Below are positions 1 to 6,026 of a stretch of 8,843 nt of DNA, in pieces. The DNA comes from an uncultured Eggerthellaceae bacterium (GTDB lineage: Bacteria; Actinomycetota; Coriobacteriia; Coriobacteriales; Eggerthellaceae): the NCBI GenBank assembly GCA_934623455.1, contig CAKTVK010000079.1, positions 1-8,843 of the forward strand. The letters run 5' to 3'. A model generated the notes under the pieces. That model made no database searches and had not been told where the DNA came from. It saw nothing but the letters and a program-made list of their open reading frames with translations. The stretch's first letter is position 1. Every line of letters begins with the position of its first letter. The translations under genes were made by a program, and so were the position numbers.

Positions 1-81
1 CGCGTGCTGAACAGGCAAGACTTCTACGAAATTGAAGTTGCGCGCGAGCGTCTTCGCAAGTTTTTGGACACGTTGGAGTAG
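1..81 (+). CDS. 3' end of an unidentified protein-coding gene (partial)
   Basis: Frame 1 is open from the window edge to a TAG stop at 79-81 and gives 26 residues, beginning RVLNRQDFYEIE and ending RKFLDTLE. The tail is charged and looks helical, as in a normal protein C-terminus, and its codon use (CGC, GCG, GAG, CTT) resembles that of the later genes. The start lies outside the window and the fragment is too short to assign a family. A spacer of about 300 bases separates it from the next gene, so the two need not share an operon. That it is a real gene end is an inference from reading frame and composition only. Confidence 0.5.
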   Translation, partial: RVLNRQDFYEIEVARERLRKFLDTLE

Positions 82-378
82 TGAGTTCCACGGTTGGGTG
101 TTTCGCTGGGCATCTTAGAATTGGGTGCTTGGGTTGGGGCGCCGGGGTCTCCGGAAATGTCCGGAAATGCCTGGAGCGCCTGGAATGCCCTTGCCGTGCT
201 TCGTCGAATGCCGCGCTGCACCGAATGGTGCCCTGCATCGGAAAAACGCTTCCGCTCCAAATGTTGCTTTTGGTCTTTGCTAGGCGTTCGTTTGTTTTCG
301 CGTTAAACTGATACGGATGCGCTAATGCATCGGTATAACGAATATCGCCATCTAAGTTTCCGTGGGAAAGGTGCGCAC
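82..378. other. Non-coding spacer with short tandem repeats and small dyads
   Basis: This 297-base spacer has no convincing gene; the short open frames in it have low-complexity, shadow-like translations. At 150-169 the decamer TCCGGAAATG occurs twice in tandem. Because TCCGGA is self-complementary, the pair can also fold as a TCCGGA-AATG-TCCGGA hairpin (150-165). It is followed by two tandem 9-base units beginning GCCTGGA (169-177 and 178-186). The final 80 bases become more AT-rich and presumably carry the promoter of the next gene, but I see no clear -35/-10 pair. There is no U-tract terminator. Confidence 0.5.
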
Positions 379-963
379 ATGAAAGTCATTACCATCAGCC
401 GTGAATACGGAGCAGGCGGGCACACCATTGGACGCCAAGTTGCCGAGCGCCTGGGCATCAATTTTTATGACCGCGACATTATTCTGAGCACCGCGCGCGA
501 AAGCGGTCTTGATGTTGACCGAATCATCGAGGAAGAAGAAGTCATGCGCAAGCGCGATTCGTTCCTGCGCGCGATTCTTCCTGCATCTTATGACATTAAA
601 GACACCGTGTTCGAGTACGAGCGCCGCGCCATTATCAAGCTGGCAAACGAAGGTCCCTGCGTGCTTTTGGGTCGCTGCGCTGGTGTTACGCTGGAAGAGG
701 AAAACATCGATCACATGAGTGTGTTCCTGTTCGCCGACGAGGCGCATCGTTTGCCGCGCGCCATGGAGCTCAACGATTGCACTGATCCCGAGCAGGCACG
801 ACGCATTATGCGCAAGATTGACTCCGGCCGCCACGCTTATTACGAGTGCTACACCGGTCGTCATTGGGGCAGCGTCCACGAGTACACCATGGCGCTTGAT
901 GCAGGCACCTTGGGCATGGATACCTGCGTTGACCTGGTGGCGCGCGCCGCGCAATCGATGTAG
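379..963 (+). CDS. Cytidylate-kinase-like P-loop protein (Cytidylate_kin2 / AAA_26 type)
   Basis: The product is a 194-residue soluble protein resembling the cytidylate-kinase-like family. The N-terminus MKVITISREYGAGGHTIG carries that family's variant P-loop (residues 7-18), followed by a typical GINFYDRDI strand at 26-34. Further on are LLGRCAG, an arginine-rich lid-like stretch with the R-x(2)-KID-x(2)-R-x(2)-YY pattern, and the C-terminal YTGRHWG...LDAGTLGMD block. The start at 379 is chosen because GGGAAAGG (364-371) lies 7 bases upstream and because homology-like sequence begins exactly there; an upstream in-frame ATG at 325 would add 18 unconserved residues. Members are presumed nucleoside-phosphate kinases, but the substrate is usually unproven, so CMP kinase activity is inference. 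It is complete and flanked by long spacers on both sides, which suggests a single-gene unit. Confidence 0.88.
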   Translation: MKVITISREYGAGGHTIGRQVAERLGINFYDRDIILSTARESGLDVDRIIEEEEVMRKRDSFLRAILPASYDIKDTVFEYERRAIIKLANEGPCVLLGRCAGVTLEEENIDHMSVFLFADEAHRLPRAMELNDCTDPEQARRIMRKIDSGRHAYYECYTGRHWGSVHEYTMALDAGTLGMDTCVDLVARAAQSM

Positions 964-1025
964 GCGCCAAGGCAAGAAACAAGGTAAGGGCATCTGACCC
1001 TTCGCATCCGTTTTTCGCTCCTCAT

Positions 1026-1093
1026 ATTCATCTGCGTGTTCGCGGCAAGGTTTTGCCGTGGATTGCGGCTTGCCGCTGCGCGAACGGATGAAT
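1026..1093. repeat. Long imperfect stem-loop in the spacer
   Basis: Three stacked stems share one axis. ATTCATC (1026-1032) pairs with GATGAAT (1087-1093), GTTCG (1038-1042) with CGAAC (1081-1085), and CGGCAAG (1043-1049) with CTTGCCG (1069-1075). They are separated by an asymmetric internal loop and a 5-base bulge, giving 19 Watson-Crick pairs in total. The structure follows the kinase stop by about 60 bases. It lacks a U-tract, so it is not a classical Rho-independent terminator. It may be a 3'-UTR stabiliser, a processed RNA or a terminator element acting with the next stem-loop. Confidence 0.5.
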
Positions 1094-1105
1094 GCGCAAG
1101 CGTAT

Positions 1106-1151
1106 AAGCGCTCGGGTTCGCTGCTTTTCAAGCGGCGGCTCGGGCGCTTTT
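1106..1151 (+). terminator. Candidate terminator stem-loop downstream of the kinase gene
   Basis: AAGCGC (1106-1111) pairs with GCGCTT (1144-1149). Inside it CGCTGC (1119-1124) pairs with GCGGCG (1133-1138), counting one G-T pair. Four T residues (1148-1151) end the structure. An internal loop of about 6-7 bases on each side weakens it, and the T-run is short, so this is only a moderate candidate. It could end kinase transcription and insulate the surface-protein promoter that follows. Confidence 0.4.
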
Positions 1152-1159
1152 GCTCGCTT

Positions 1160-1199
1160 TGAGCCATAAGGTTACCCAATTCCTCCAAAAATGAGCCAT
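1160..1199 (+). promoter_or_regulatory. Paired direct repeat TGAGCCAT, possible regulator site
   Basis: TGAGCCAT occurs at 1160-1167 and again at 1192-1199. The 32-base offset is close to three helical turns, so both copies would face the same side of the DNA. The second copy ends 6 bases before a candidate -35 box. This arrangement fits an activator or repressor site for the surface-protein gene, but only two copies exist and no regulator is encoded nearby. Confidence 0.3.
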
Positions 1200-1205
1200 G
1201 TAGTC

Positions 1206-1235
1206 TTGCAAAATCTCCCACGACCCCTGTATCAT
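1206..1235 (+). promoter_or_regulatory. Candidate promoter of the surface-protein gene
   Basis: TTGCAA (1206-1211) and TATCAT (1230-1235), separated by 18 bases, resemble a sigma-70-class -35/-10 pair. The predicted transcription start near 1242 would leave a leader of about 187 bases before the ATG at 1429. Both hexamers deviate from consensus, so the call rests on their position between a terminator-like stem and the coding region. Confidence 0.42.
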
Positions 1236-1241
1236 AGAACA

Positions 1242-1428
1242 TGATTGCAAAGTCTTTAAGACACCGGAGCTGCCTATAGTGCAGGCGCTACCAGGCACAA
1301 TGAGCTTGGCTGCGTTTGAAAGCAACTGGCGATGTGTTGATCCTGAACAATCGCTGTTTCTTCCGAATGCGCTTGCTGCTTATCCGGTTTCGCTTCTTTG
1401 CGAGTCCGCCGAACAGGAAGGGAGTGCC
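1242..1428 (+). promoter_or_regulatory. Long, potentially structured 5' leader of the surface-protein gene
   Basis: If the promoter call is right, this untranslated leader contains several stems. GTCTT-T-AAGAC lies at 1252-1262. CTGC (1270-1273) can pair with GCAG (1281-1284), while TGCCT (1271-1275) can instead pair with AGGCA (1293-1297), so these two pairings are mutually exclusive. A 9-base-pair stem with a one-base bulge joins GCGATgTGTT (1329-1338) to AACAATCGC (1346-1354). The ribosome-binding sequence GGAAGGGAG (1416-1424) lies at its end. I recognise no known riboswitch consensus. Confidence 0.3.
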
Positions 1429-3216
1429 ATGAAGAGAATACGGAAATTACTGGGGATGGCTGTGGCGTTTGCATTCGCCCTGGCTATTCTGCCCGCGACA
1501 GCGCTCGCGGTAGACGAGTACGATTTGCATGTTAATGGCGAGCAGTTCACCAGCGAAAAGCTTACCATCGACTGCGGCGAGGGAACCGCGACATACGATC
1601 CTGCCACGCAAAATCTTACTTTGAATAACGCCACCATCACGAAAGCAACAATGAGTGGCGGCATTTATTCAATGCTCTCGAATGATTTGACCATCACGCT
1701 TCAGGGCAACAATCAGATCACCCTGGATAATAATCTGGGCGCTATTATCAAGAGCAACCTTAAGATCGAGGGTTCAGGCACGCTTACGATCAACGTTACC
1801 GGGGATACGCAGGATGGCATTACCTGCCAGTGGGGAAGCGTTGACATCATGAACGCCACGATTGCTATTAACTCTTCCGGCGGTATTGGCATTTCCGCCT
1901 ATGGAACGGTGCGTTTGGACAACGTGAATCTTACGGCCAACGGCTTGTATGCGGGTATCGATGCGCTCAATCTGATCATCGCAAACGGTTCCGACGTTAA
2001 GCTTTCCGCCACGGAAGAAGGCTGCAATGCGGCGTACATCGCCCCTGGTGATGGCCAGACTGGCGGTGGAAGCATCTATGTCAACAACTCGAGCGTAGTG
2101 GCAGAAAGCCTCTTCCCGGGTCTGTTCGCTCAGGCCGACTTGTCCATCAGCGGCGGCAGCGTTAAGGCTACGTCCATCAAGGATTCTCCCATTTGGGCAA
2201 GAGGCGATCTCACCATCTATGGTGGCGCGAAAGTTGAGCTTTCCGGCATGTATCCTTCTGGCTGCAACGGAACGTTCAGGGCTGGTTTGGTTGACGTTGA
2301 TGCGAAGAACATGAACCAGGAAAATATTCCGGCAATCGCCGATAACCCCGTTATCCTGGATGACTACACGCTGAAGACCGCCGTTGCCGTTGATAGCGAA
2401 GGCGCAACGATTGACCTTATCGAACACGATGGCGTTGAGGCGGCTAAGGGCTATCTTAACCTGTACAAGAACATCCACTTCACCACGGGTGACGCGATTG
2501 TTTCGTATGGCTTCCCCTTTGAGAAAAGGGTTGTGAAGGGTGGCGATATTGCTCCTGGTCAGCAGGAGTTTGAGCTGGAGATCTTCCACGTTGGCGCGGG
2601 TGAGATCGAAAAATATCCCGATGTGACCATAACGGGCAAGGTCGTGACGAACGGCGCAGAAACTTACGAGGGACGACTGACCATTGAAGGACCGAAGGAC
2701 CAGGTAAGGGGTCTTACGAGCGAAGGCTTCTTGGTTCGTGAGAAGAATACCGCAGTTCCGGATTGGACGTATTCGGACGCGGTGTACATGATTAGCTGCT
2801 ACGAAATTGAAATCACCGACAATAACGCTCAGGGTGGCAACGTTGTTTCGGGCTACACCATTATGCCTGCGCACCTGGTGGTGACCGACAACGGCGAATT
2901 CTACGAGCCGGTGCCGAATGTGGATCCTGTACGGGTTATGGAGTTCGAGAACATCTACACCAAGAACAACGCTCCTGGTGGCGACCCGGGCGACAGCGAT
3001 GATCCGAACAAGCCCAAGCCGGGCGACGGCGACAAGCCGGGTGCGGGCGACAAGCCCAAGCCGGGTGCCGACGGCAAGACGCAGCCTGCTGCGGATGGCA
3101 AGGCCATCCCCCAGACGGGCGATAACGCCGCGGCCCTGATGAGCGTTGCGGTTCTGCTGATGGCCGCGTGCGTTTCCGGTGCGGTGGTGTTGGCAAGAAA
3201 GACGCGCAAGGAGTAA
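1429..3216 (+). CDS. IPQTG-anchored cell-wall surface protein with beta-strand repeats and a pilin-like isopeptide domain
   Basis: The product has 595 residues. Residues 1-27 form a signal peptide (basic MKRIRK, hydrophobic core, ATALA cleavage site). Residues 28 to about 300 are Asn/Thr/Gly-rich repeated strands (such as LTIDCGEGTATYDPATQNLTLNNATI), suggesting a beta-solenoid or the carbohydrate-binding-type repeats seen in gut Gram-positive surface proteins. Residues about 360-512 resemble a FctA/Spy0128-like pilin domain: FEKRVVKGG with K366, FLVREK with E438 and FENIYTK with N508. Residues 515-558 are a Pro/Gly/Asp/Lys-rich wall-spanning spacer. IPQTG (560-564), a hydrophobic helix and RKTRKE complete a sortase sorting signal. 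The ATG at 1429 is chosen because the signal peptide starts there, behind GGAAGGGAG; the frame stays open upstream to a GTG at 1279, but that extension would bury the signal peptide. No sortase is encoded in the window. Surface location is well supported, but the ligand and role are unknown. Confidence 0.9.
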   Translation: MKRIRKLLGMAVAFAFALAILPATALAVDEYDLHVNGEQFTSEKLTIDCGEGTATYDPATQNLTLNNATITKATMSGGIYSMLSNDLTITLQGNNQITLDNNLGAIIKSNLKIEGSGTLTINVTGDTQDGITCQWGSVDIMNATIAINSSGGIGISAYGTVRLDNVNLTANGLYAGIDALNLIIANGSDVKLSATEEGCNAAYIAPGDGQTGGGSIYVNNSSVVAESLFPGLFAQADLSISGGSVKATSIKDSPIWARGDLTIYGGAKVELSGMYPSGCNGTFRAGLVDVDAKNMNQENIPAIADNPVILDDYTLKTAVAVDSEGATIDLIEHDGVEAAKGYLNLYKNIHFTTGDAIVSYGFPFEKRVVKGGDIAPGQQEFELEIFHVGAGEIEKYPDVTITGKVVTNGAETYEGRLTIEGPKDQVRGLTSEGFLVREKNTAVPDWTYSDAVYMISCYEIEITDNNAQGGNVVSGYTIMPAHLVVTDNGEFYEPVPNVDPVRVMEFENIYTKNNAPGGDPGDSDDPNKPKPGDGDKPGAGDKPKPGADGKTQPAADGKAIPQTGDNAAALMSVAVLLMAACVSGAVVLARKTRKE

Positions 3217-3247
3217 CGCAGGAGCTGCGCAAACGAGCGCAATGAGT

Positions 3248-3266
3248 AAAAGGACGCTTGTAGCGT
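3248..3266 (-). terminator. Weak Rho-independent terminator for the carbonic-anhydrase-like gene
   Basis: Read on the minus strand, ACGCT-ACA-AGCGT is followed by CC and four T residues, starting about 22 bases after the minus-strand stop. The stem is only 5 base pairs. On the plus strand, just after the surface-protein stop, CGCAG-gag-CTGCG (3217-3229) is another short hairpin without a T-run. Together they occupy the 72-base gap between the two convergent genes. Confidence 0.35.
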
Positions 3267-3288
3267 AAACGTGAAAGCGCGCCAGCTG

Positions 3289-3846
3289 TTAGGCAAGGGC
3301 AACTTGCGGGCAGTTGGCGCGTACGTTTTCGAGCCCTTGGAAAAGAAGCCCCTGCTCAGTCATTTCTTCGCCGATTTCTTGGTATTCGGCTCCGCCTTTT
3401 GACACGCGCTCTATTTCTTGTGCCGTAAGTGGACGCGCCGGGCGAGCGGGCGCACCAATTGCGAGCATGCCATCGGGGATGTTCGCCGTGCCCGTCACCA
3501 GAGCGCCAGCGCCAATCAAGCAATGGCTGCCAATAACGGCACCATCAAGCACCGTGGCGCCCATTCCAATCAGGCTTTCGTCTCCCACCGTGCATCCGTG
3601 CAAAATAGCACCGTGTCCAATCGTCACGCCTTTTCCGATTTGGCACAATCCGTGCAGGTCAACATGGATGCAGACGTGCTCTTGCATGTTCGTGCGATCG
3701 CCTATTACAATGTGCCCTTCGTAATCGCCGCGCGCACTGGCGGAATGCATGACGGTAACGTTTTCGCCGATTTCAACGGAGCCTACAAGGCATGCACTCG
3801 GCGCAACCATAGCGCTTTCGGCAAGATGTACGTTGTGGTAGTTCAC
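3289..3846 (-). CDS. Gamma-carbonic-anhydrase-family protein (left-handed beta-helix hexapeptide repeats)
   Basis: The product is a 185-residue protein made mostly of hexapeptide repeats (such as IGENVT, IGDRTN, IGKGVTIGHGAI, VGDESLIGMGATVL), which fold as a left-handed beta-helix and normally assemble as trimers. The three zinc-binding histidines of gamma carbonic anhydrases are all present: H61 in CIHVD, and H78 and H83 in IGHGAILHG. Metal binding and possibly CO2 hydration are therefore plausible, although many relatives of this length have no proven activity. The start is a GTG at 3846-3844 preceded by AGGAG (3857-3853) six bases upstream. The frame runs open to 4113, but that stretch is basic, repeat-free and overlaps the divergent gene's region. 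It is convergent to the surface-protein gene and divergent from the DUF3810-like gene. Confidence 0.88.
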   Translation of the reverse strand: MNYHNVHLAESAMVAPSACLVGSVEIGENVTVMHSASARGDYEGHIVIGDRTNMQEHVCIHVDLHGLCQIGKGVTIGHGAILHGCTVGDESLIGMGATVLDGAVIGSHCLIGAGALVTGTANIPDGMLAIGAPARPARPLTAQEIERVSKGGAEYQEIGEEMTEQGLLFQGLENVRANCPQVALA

Positions 3847-4057
3847 GGTGGTCTCCTGGCTGTTTTTTCGGGGCGTTGATGCCCTCTTTTCTTTTCCTGC
3901 ATTTTCGCGCGCGTCCTGTTTGGGGCGTGCTGTATGTTCGATAATTTGCGAAAAGAACACGTGAGCGGCGACGGTCGTGCGGATGCGAGTGCATGCGCGA
4001 CGCAGTTGCACGTGCGGATGTGTGCGGATGCGAAAACGGAAGGGGATGGAGACGTTC
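3847..4057. promoter_or_regulatory. Divergent intergenic region with a GATAAT box, a small hairpin and direct repeats
   Basis: This 211-base gap must supply promoters for both flanking genes. GATAAT (3940-3945) is a good -10-like box for the plus-strand gene, but no good -35 stands at the right spacing. In the minus-strand leader GGGC (3884-3881) pairs with GCCC (3874-3871) around a 6-base loop, just upstream of the GTG ribosome-binding site. GTGCGGATG is repeated at 3977-3985, 4012-4020 and 4022-4030, the first and third copies extending to 12 identical bases. Confidence 0.35.
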
Positions 4058-5161
4058 ATGACGAAAGGAACGGCTCGACGTTTTGCCATAACGGCGGTGT
4101 TGCTGCTGGTCATGGTGGGTTCGGTGGCTCTTTTCAGCGTTTATGGCGAAGCGTTCTTTCCGGCGTATCGCACGTGTTCGCGCACGCTTATAGCGACGCT
4201 TGCTTCGCTGACCAGCGCGCTTTCGCCTTCAGTTTCTGTATGCGATTTCCTGTTGGTGGCGCTGGTTGCGCTGGCGGTTGTCTCGCTGGTGTATTGCGTG
4301 GCGCGCCGCAAGTCGCTTTTGGCGTGGTTTTCGCGGGTGCTTTTGGTTGCGTCCGCGTTGGCAACGGTGGTGGTGTGCGGTTGGGCGCTGAACCATTATG
4401 CGCCGCCCTTGTCTCAGGAAATCGGTCTTGACGTGCGGGAATATACGGCTGAAGAGCTATATGATGCCACGGATTATTATTGGCAGCAGGCTGCGCTGTT
4501 TGCCACGCAGGTGCAGCGCGATGCCGAAACAGCCCAGCTGGTTCCTGCGTCATTTGATGATTTGTCGGCAAAAGGCGGTGCTGCGTTTGCACCACTTGCT
4601 TCCCAATATGATGTGTTCAATGGATCCACGGTGCCTGTTAAGCGGCTCTCGCTTTTGGGAGACGCGTTGCTGTATGCGGGGTCGGACGGCATTTTCATTC
4701 CCCTAACGGGCGAGGCGAACGTTCCTGAGAACTGCGCTCCCGCTACGCTCGCGTTCAACATGTGTCACGAAGCGGCCCATCGCTTGGGCGTTGCCGCCGA
4801 GGAGGAAGCGAATTTTGCGGCGTTCATGGCGTGCTCGGCAAGCAGTGATCCCAAATTCGCTTATTCCGGGTATTACCGCGCGTTCGTGGCATGCTTCAAC
4901 GCGTTAGCGGAAAACTATCCGTCGTTGGTGGAGCAGCTCTTGAGCGCCGATAATGTTACCGCTGAAAAAGCGCTGGTCATCCGCGATATGCTGCAAACGA
5001 GCGATCATTATGAAGCATATAGCGGCACCGTTTCCGAGGCGGGCCAAGCGGTAAACGATGCGTATCTGAAAACATTTGGCCAGCAGGAAGGCACCCAATC
5101 GTACGGCGAATGGGTTGATTACCTGATTGCGTGGCGTGCTGCCCTTTCTAATGCAAGCTAA
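4058..5161 (+). CDS. DUF3810-type membrane protein with zinc-metallopeptidase-like HEAAH motif
   Basis: The product has 367 residues. Three hydrophobic segments (about residues 8-28, 62-82 and 92-112) anchor it in the membrane, followed by a soluble domain of about 250 residues. HEAAH (237-241) and the nearby EEEANF (248-253) look like an HExxH zinc site with a downstream glutamate ligand. The surrounding order (GIFIPLTGEAN, then CHEAAHRLGVA, EEEANF, MACS, YSGYY) matches what I recall of DUF3810 proteins, whose function is not established. The ATG at 4058 is preferred because GGAG (4048-4051) lies six bases upstream and the first helix starts soon after. An in-frame ATG at 4046 has its purine tract (4038-4045) directly abutting it, and codons back to 3977 would add a basic, Cys-containing stretch. 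Peptidase activity is inference; the site could be degenerate or structural. The gene stands alone, 175 bases before purE. Confidence 0.8.
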   Translation: MTKGTARRFAITAVLLLVMVGSVALFSVYGEAFFPAYRTCSRTLIATLASLTSALSPSVSVCDFLLVALVALAVVSLVYCVARRKSLLAWFSRVLLVASALATVVVCGWALNHYAPPLSQEIGLDVREYTAEELYDATDYYWQQAALFATQVQRDAETAQLVPASFDDLSAKGGAAFAPLASQYDVFNGSTVPVKRLSLLGDALLYAGSDGIFIPLTGEANVPENCAPATLAFNMCHEAAHRLGVAAEEEANFAAFMACSASSDPKFAYSGYYRAFVACFNALAENYPSLVEQLLSADNVTAEKALVIRDMLQTSDHYEAYSGTVSEAGQAVNDAYLKTFGQQEGTQSYGEWVDYLIAWRAALSNAS

Positions 5162-5282
5162 CGGGTACAATAAGCACAGCAAAAAAACGCGTGGAGCGCG
5201 CTCGGGCATGCGGTAAGTCGATTGTGCGGGTTCTGGAATGCGCGAGCACGACAAAACGAATCTCGCCGCCTTCTGCCAAGGG

Positions 5283-5313
5283 TTTTGTTGACAAAAGGTG
5301 GGGTAATTTGTCA
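5283..5313 (+). promoter_or_regulatory. purE upstream region: TTGACA box within a dyad, candidate operator
   Basis: A perfect TTGACA (5288-5293) lies inside TTTTGT-TG-ACAAAA (5283-5296), a dyad with 6-base arms. TGACAAA (5289-5295) is mirrored again by TTTGTCA (5307-5313). No convincing -10 box stands 16-18 bases downstream (CACGAT at 5312-5317 is the nearest), so the promoter is tentative. Arms overlapping a -35 box are what a repressor site would look like. No regulator is seen in the window. Confidence 0.4.
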
Positions 5314-5336
5314 CGATTGAAAAAAGGAGAAGCGTT

Positions 5337-5813
5337 ATGGGAAATTGTCATGAAAAGGGTAAAACCGCTGTTGTAGGCGTTATTTTGGGAAGCGAATCCG
5401 ATTTGCCGGCCATGCAACCCTGCATGGATCAGCTCGAGGCTTTCGGTGTTCCCTATGAGTTGAAGATTGCTAGCGCGCATCGCAAGCCGCTGGAAGTGCA
5501 TGAGTGGGCAGCCGGCGCGCACGAGCGCGGCATGAAGGTCATCATTGCCGCTGCGGGCAAAGCGGCGCACTTGGGTGGCGTTGTTGCTGCATACACGCCG
5601 TGCCCCGTTATCACCGTTCCTATGAAGACAAGCGATTTGGGTGGCTTGGACTCCCTGCTGTCCATGGTGCAGATGCCCAGCGGCGTTCCTGTTGCATGCG
5701 TTGCCATCAACGGCGCTAAGAATGCCGCTATTTTGGCTGTTCAGATGCTTGGTACGGGTTGCGATACCGCACGTCAGAAGATTATCGACTTCAAGGCGGA
5801 CATGGCGAAATAA
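5337..5813 (+). CDS. purE: N5-carboxyaminoimidazole ribonucleotide mutase (class I PurE)
   Basis: PurE converts N5-carboxyaminoimidazole ribonucleotide to carboxyaminoimidazole ribonucleotide in cytosolic de novo purine synthesis, normally after PurK. The 158-residue length is typical. Diagnostic motifs are GSESDLPAM (18-26), SAHRKP (46-51, with H48 at the usual catalytic-histidine position), AAAGKAAHLGGVVAA (71-85) and GGLDSLLSMVQMPSGVPVA (102-120). The AAHLGG segment differs from the commoner AAHLPG. AAAGGAGA (5323-5330) gives a good ribosome-binding site for the ATG at 5337, and no other in-frame start precedes the first conserved strand. No purK or other pur gene is adjacent, so the pathway genes are dispersed or lie outside the window. 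A perfect 12-base palindrome CGCAAGCTTGCG (5818-5829) follows the stop by four bases. Confidence 0.95.
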   Translation: MGNCHEKGKTAVVGVILGSESDLPAMQPCMDQLEAFGVPYELKIASAHRKPLEVHEWAAGAHERGMKVIIAAAGKAAHLGGVVAAYTPCPVITVPMKTSDLGGLDSLLSMVQMPSGVPVACVAINGAKNAAILAVQMLGTGCDTARQKIIDFKADMAK

Positions 5814-6026
5814 CGTTCGCAAGCTTGCGGGCACGCGGTTGTGCAGCGGGTGCGGTGTGCGGCTGTGGCGGCGGTTACGGCTCTGGTTGCGATTGAGCCG
5901 TGTGCCGCGTCGCGTGTCGCGGTCGGGGTCCTTCGCCCGCAGCCCGCACGCTCGCAGGACCCTTCGGCTGCTCGCGAGCCAAATGAAACGTAAACGCGTG
6001 AATCGGAAAGAGAAGAGAGAAGCGCA
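5814..6026. other. GC-rich, stem-forming spacer between purE and iorA
   Basis: This 213-base gap has several dyads. CGCAAGCTTGCG lies at 5818-5829. ACGGCTC (5877-5883) pairs with GAGCCGT (5895-5901), extended outward by GCGGC (5868-5872) with GCCGC (5904-5908). GGGTCCT (5926-5932) pairs with AGGACCC (5956-5962), and GCTCGCGAGC lies at 5970-5979. None has a U-tract, and no clear promoter is visible before iorA. An open frame crosses the gap, but its translation is low-complexity Arg/Leu and continues from inside purE in another frame, so I do not call it. An attenuator or leader structure for iorA is possible but unproven. Confidence 0.4.

Noticed and set aside
82..311. Short plus-strand open frames in the first spacer
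   Set aside because: They overlap one another in different frames, lack good ribosome-binding sites and contain tandem-repeat-derived low-complexity sequence.
352..1242. 296-codon minus-strand frame opposite the kinase gene and spacer
   Set aside because: The translation has no domain pattern, and most of it is the complement of the conserved kinase-like gene.
1279..1428. N-terminal extension of the surface protein from a GTG at 1279 (or ATG at 1300)
   Set aside because: It would place about 50 unconserved residues before a clear signal peptide; the ATG at 1429 has its own ribosome-binding site.
1774..2874. 366-codon minus-strand frame inside the surface-protein gene
   Set aside because: It is the antisense shadow of the beta-strand-repeat coding sequence, with no ribosome-binding site or motif.
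3847..4113. 89-residue N-terminal extension of the carbonic-anhydrase-like protein
   Set aside because: The extension is basic and has no hexapeptide repeats. The GTG at 3846 has AGGAG at good spacing and begins the conserved domain.
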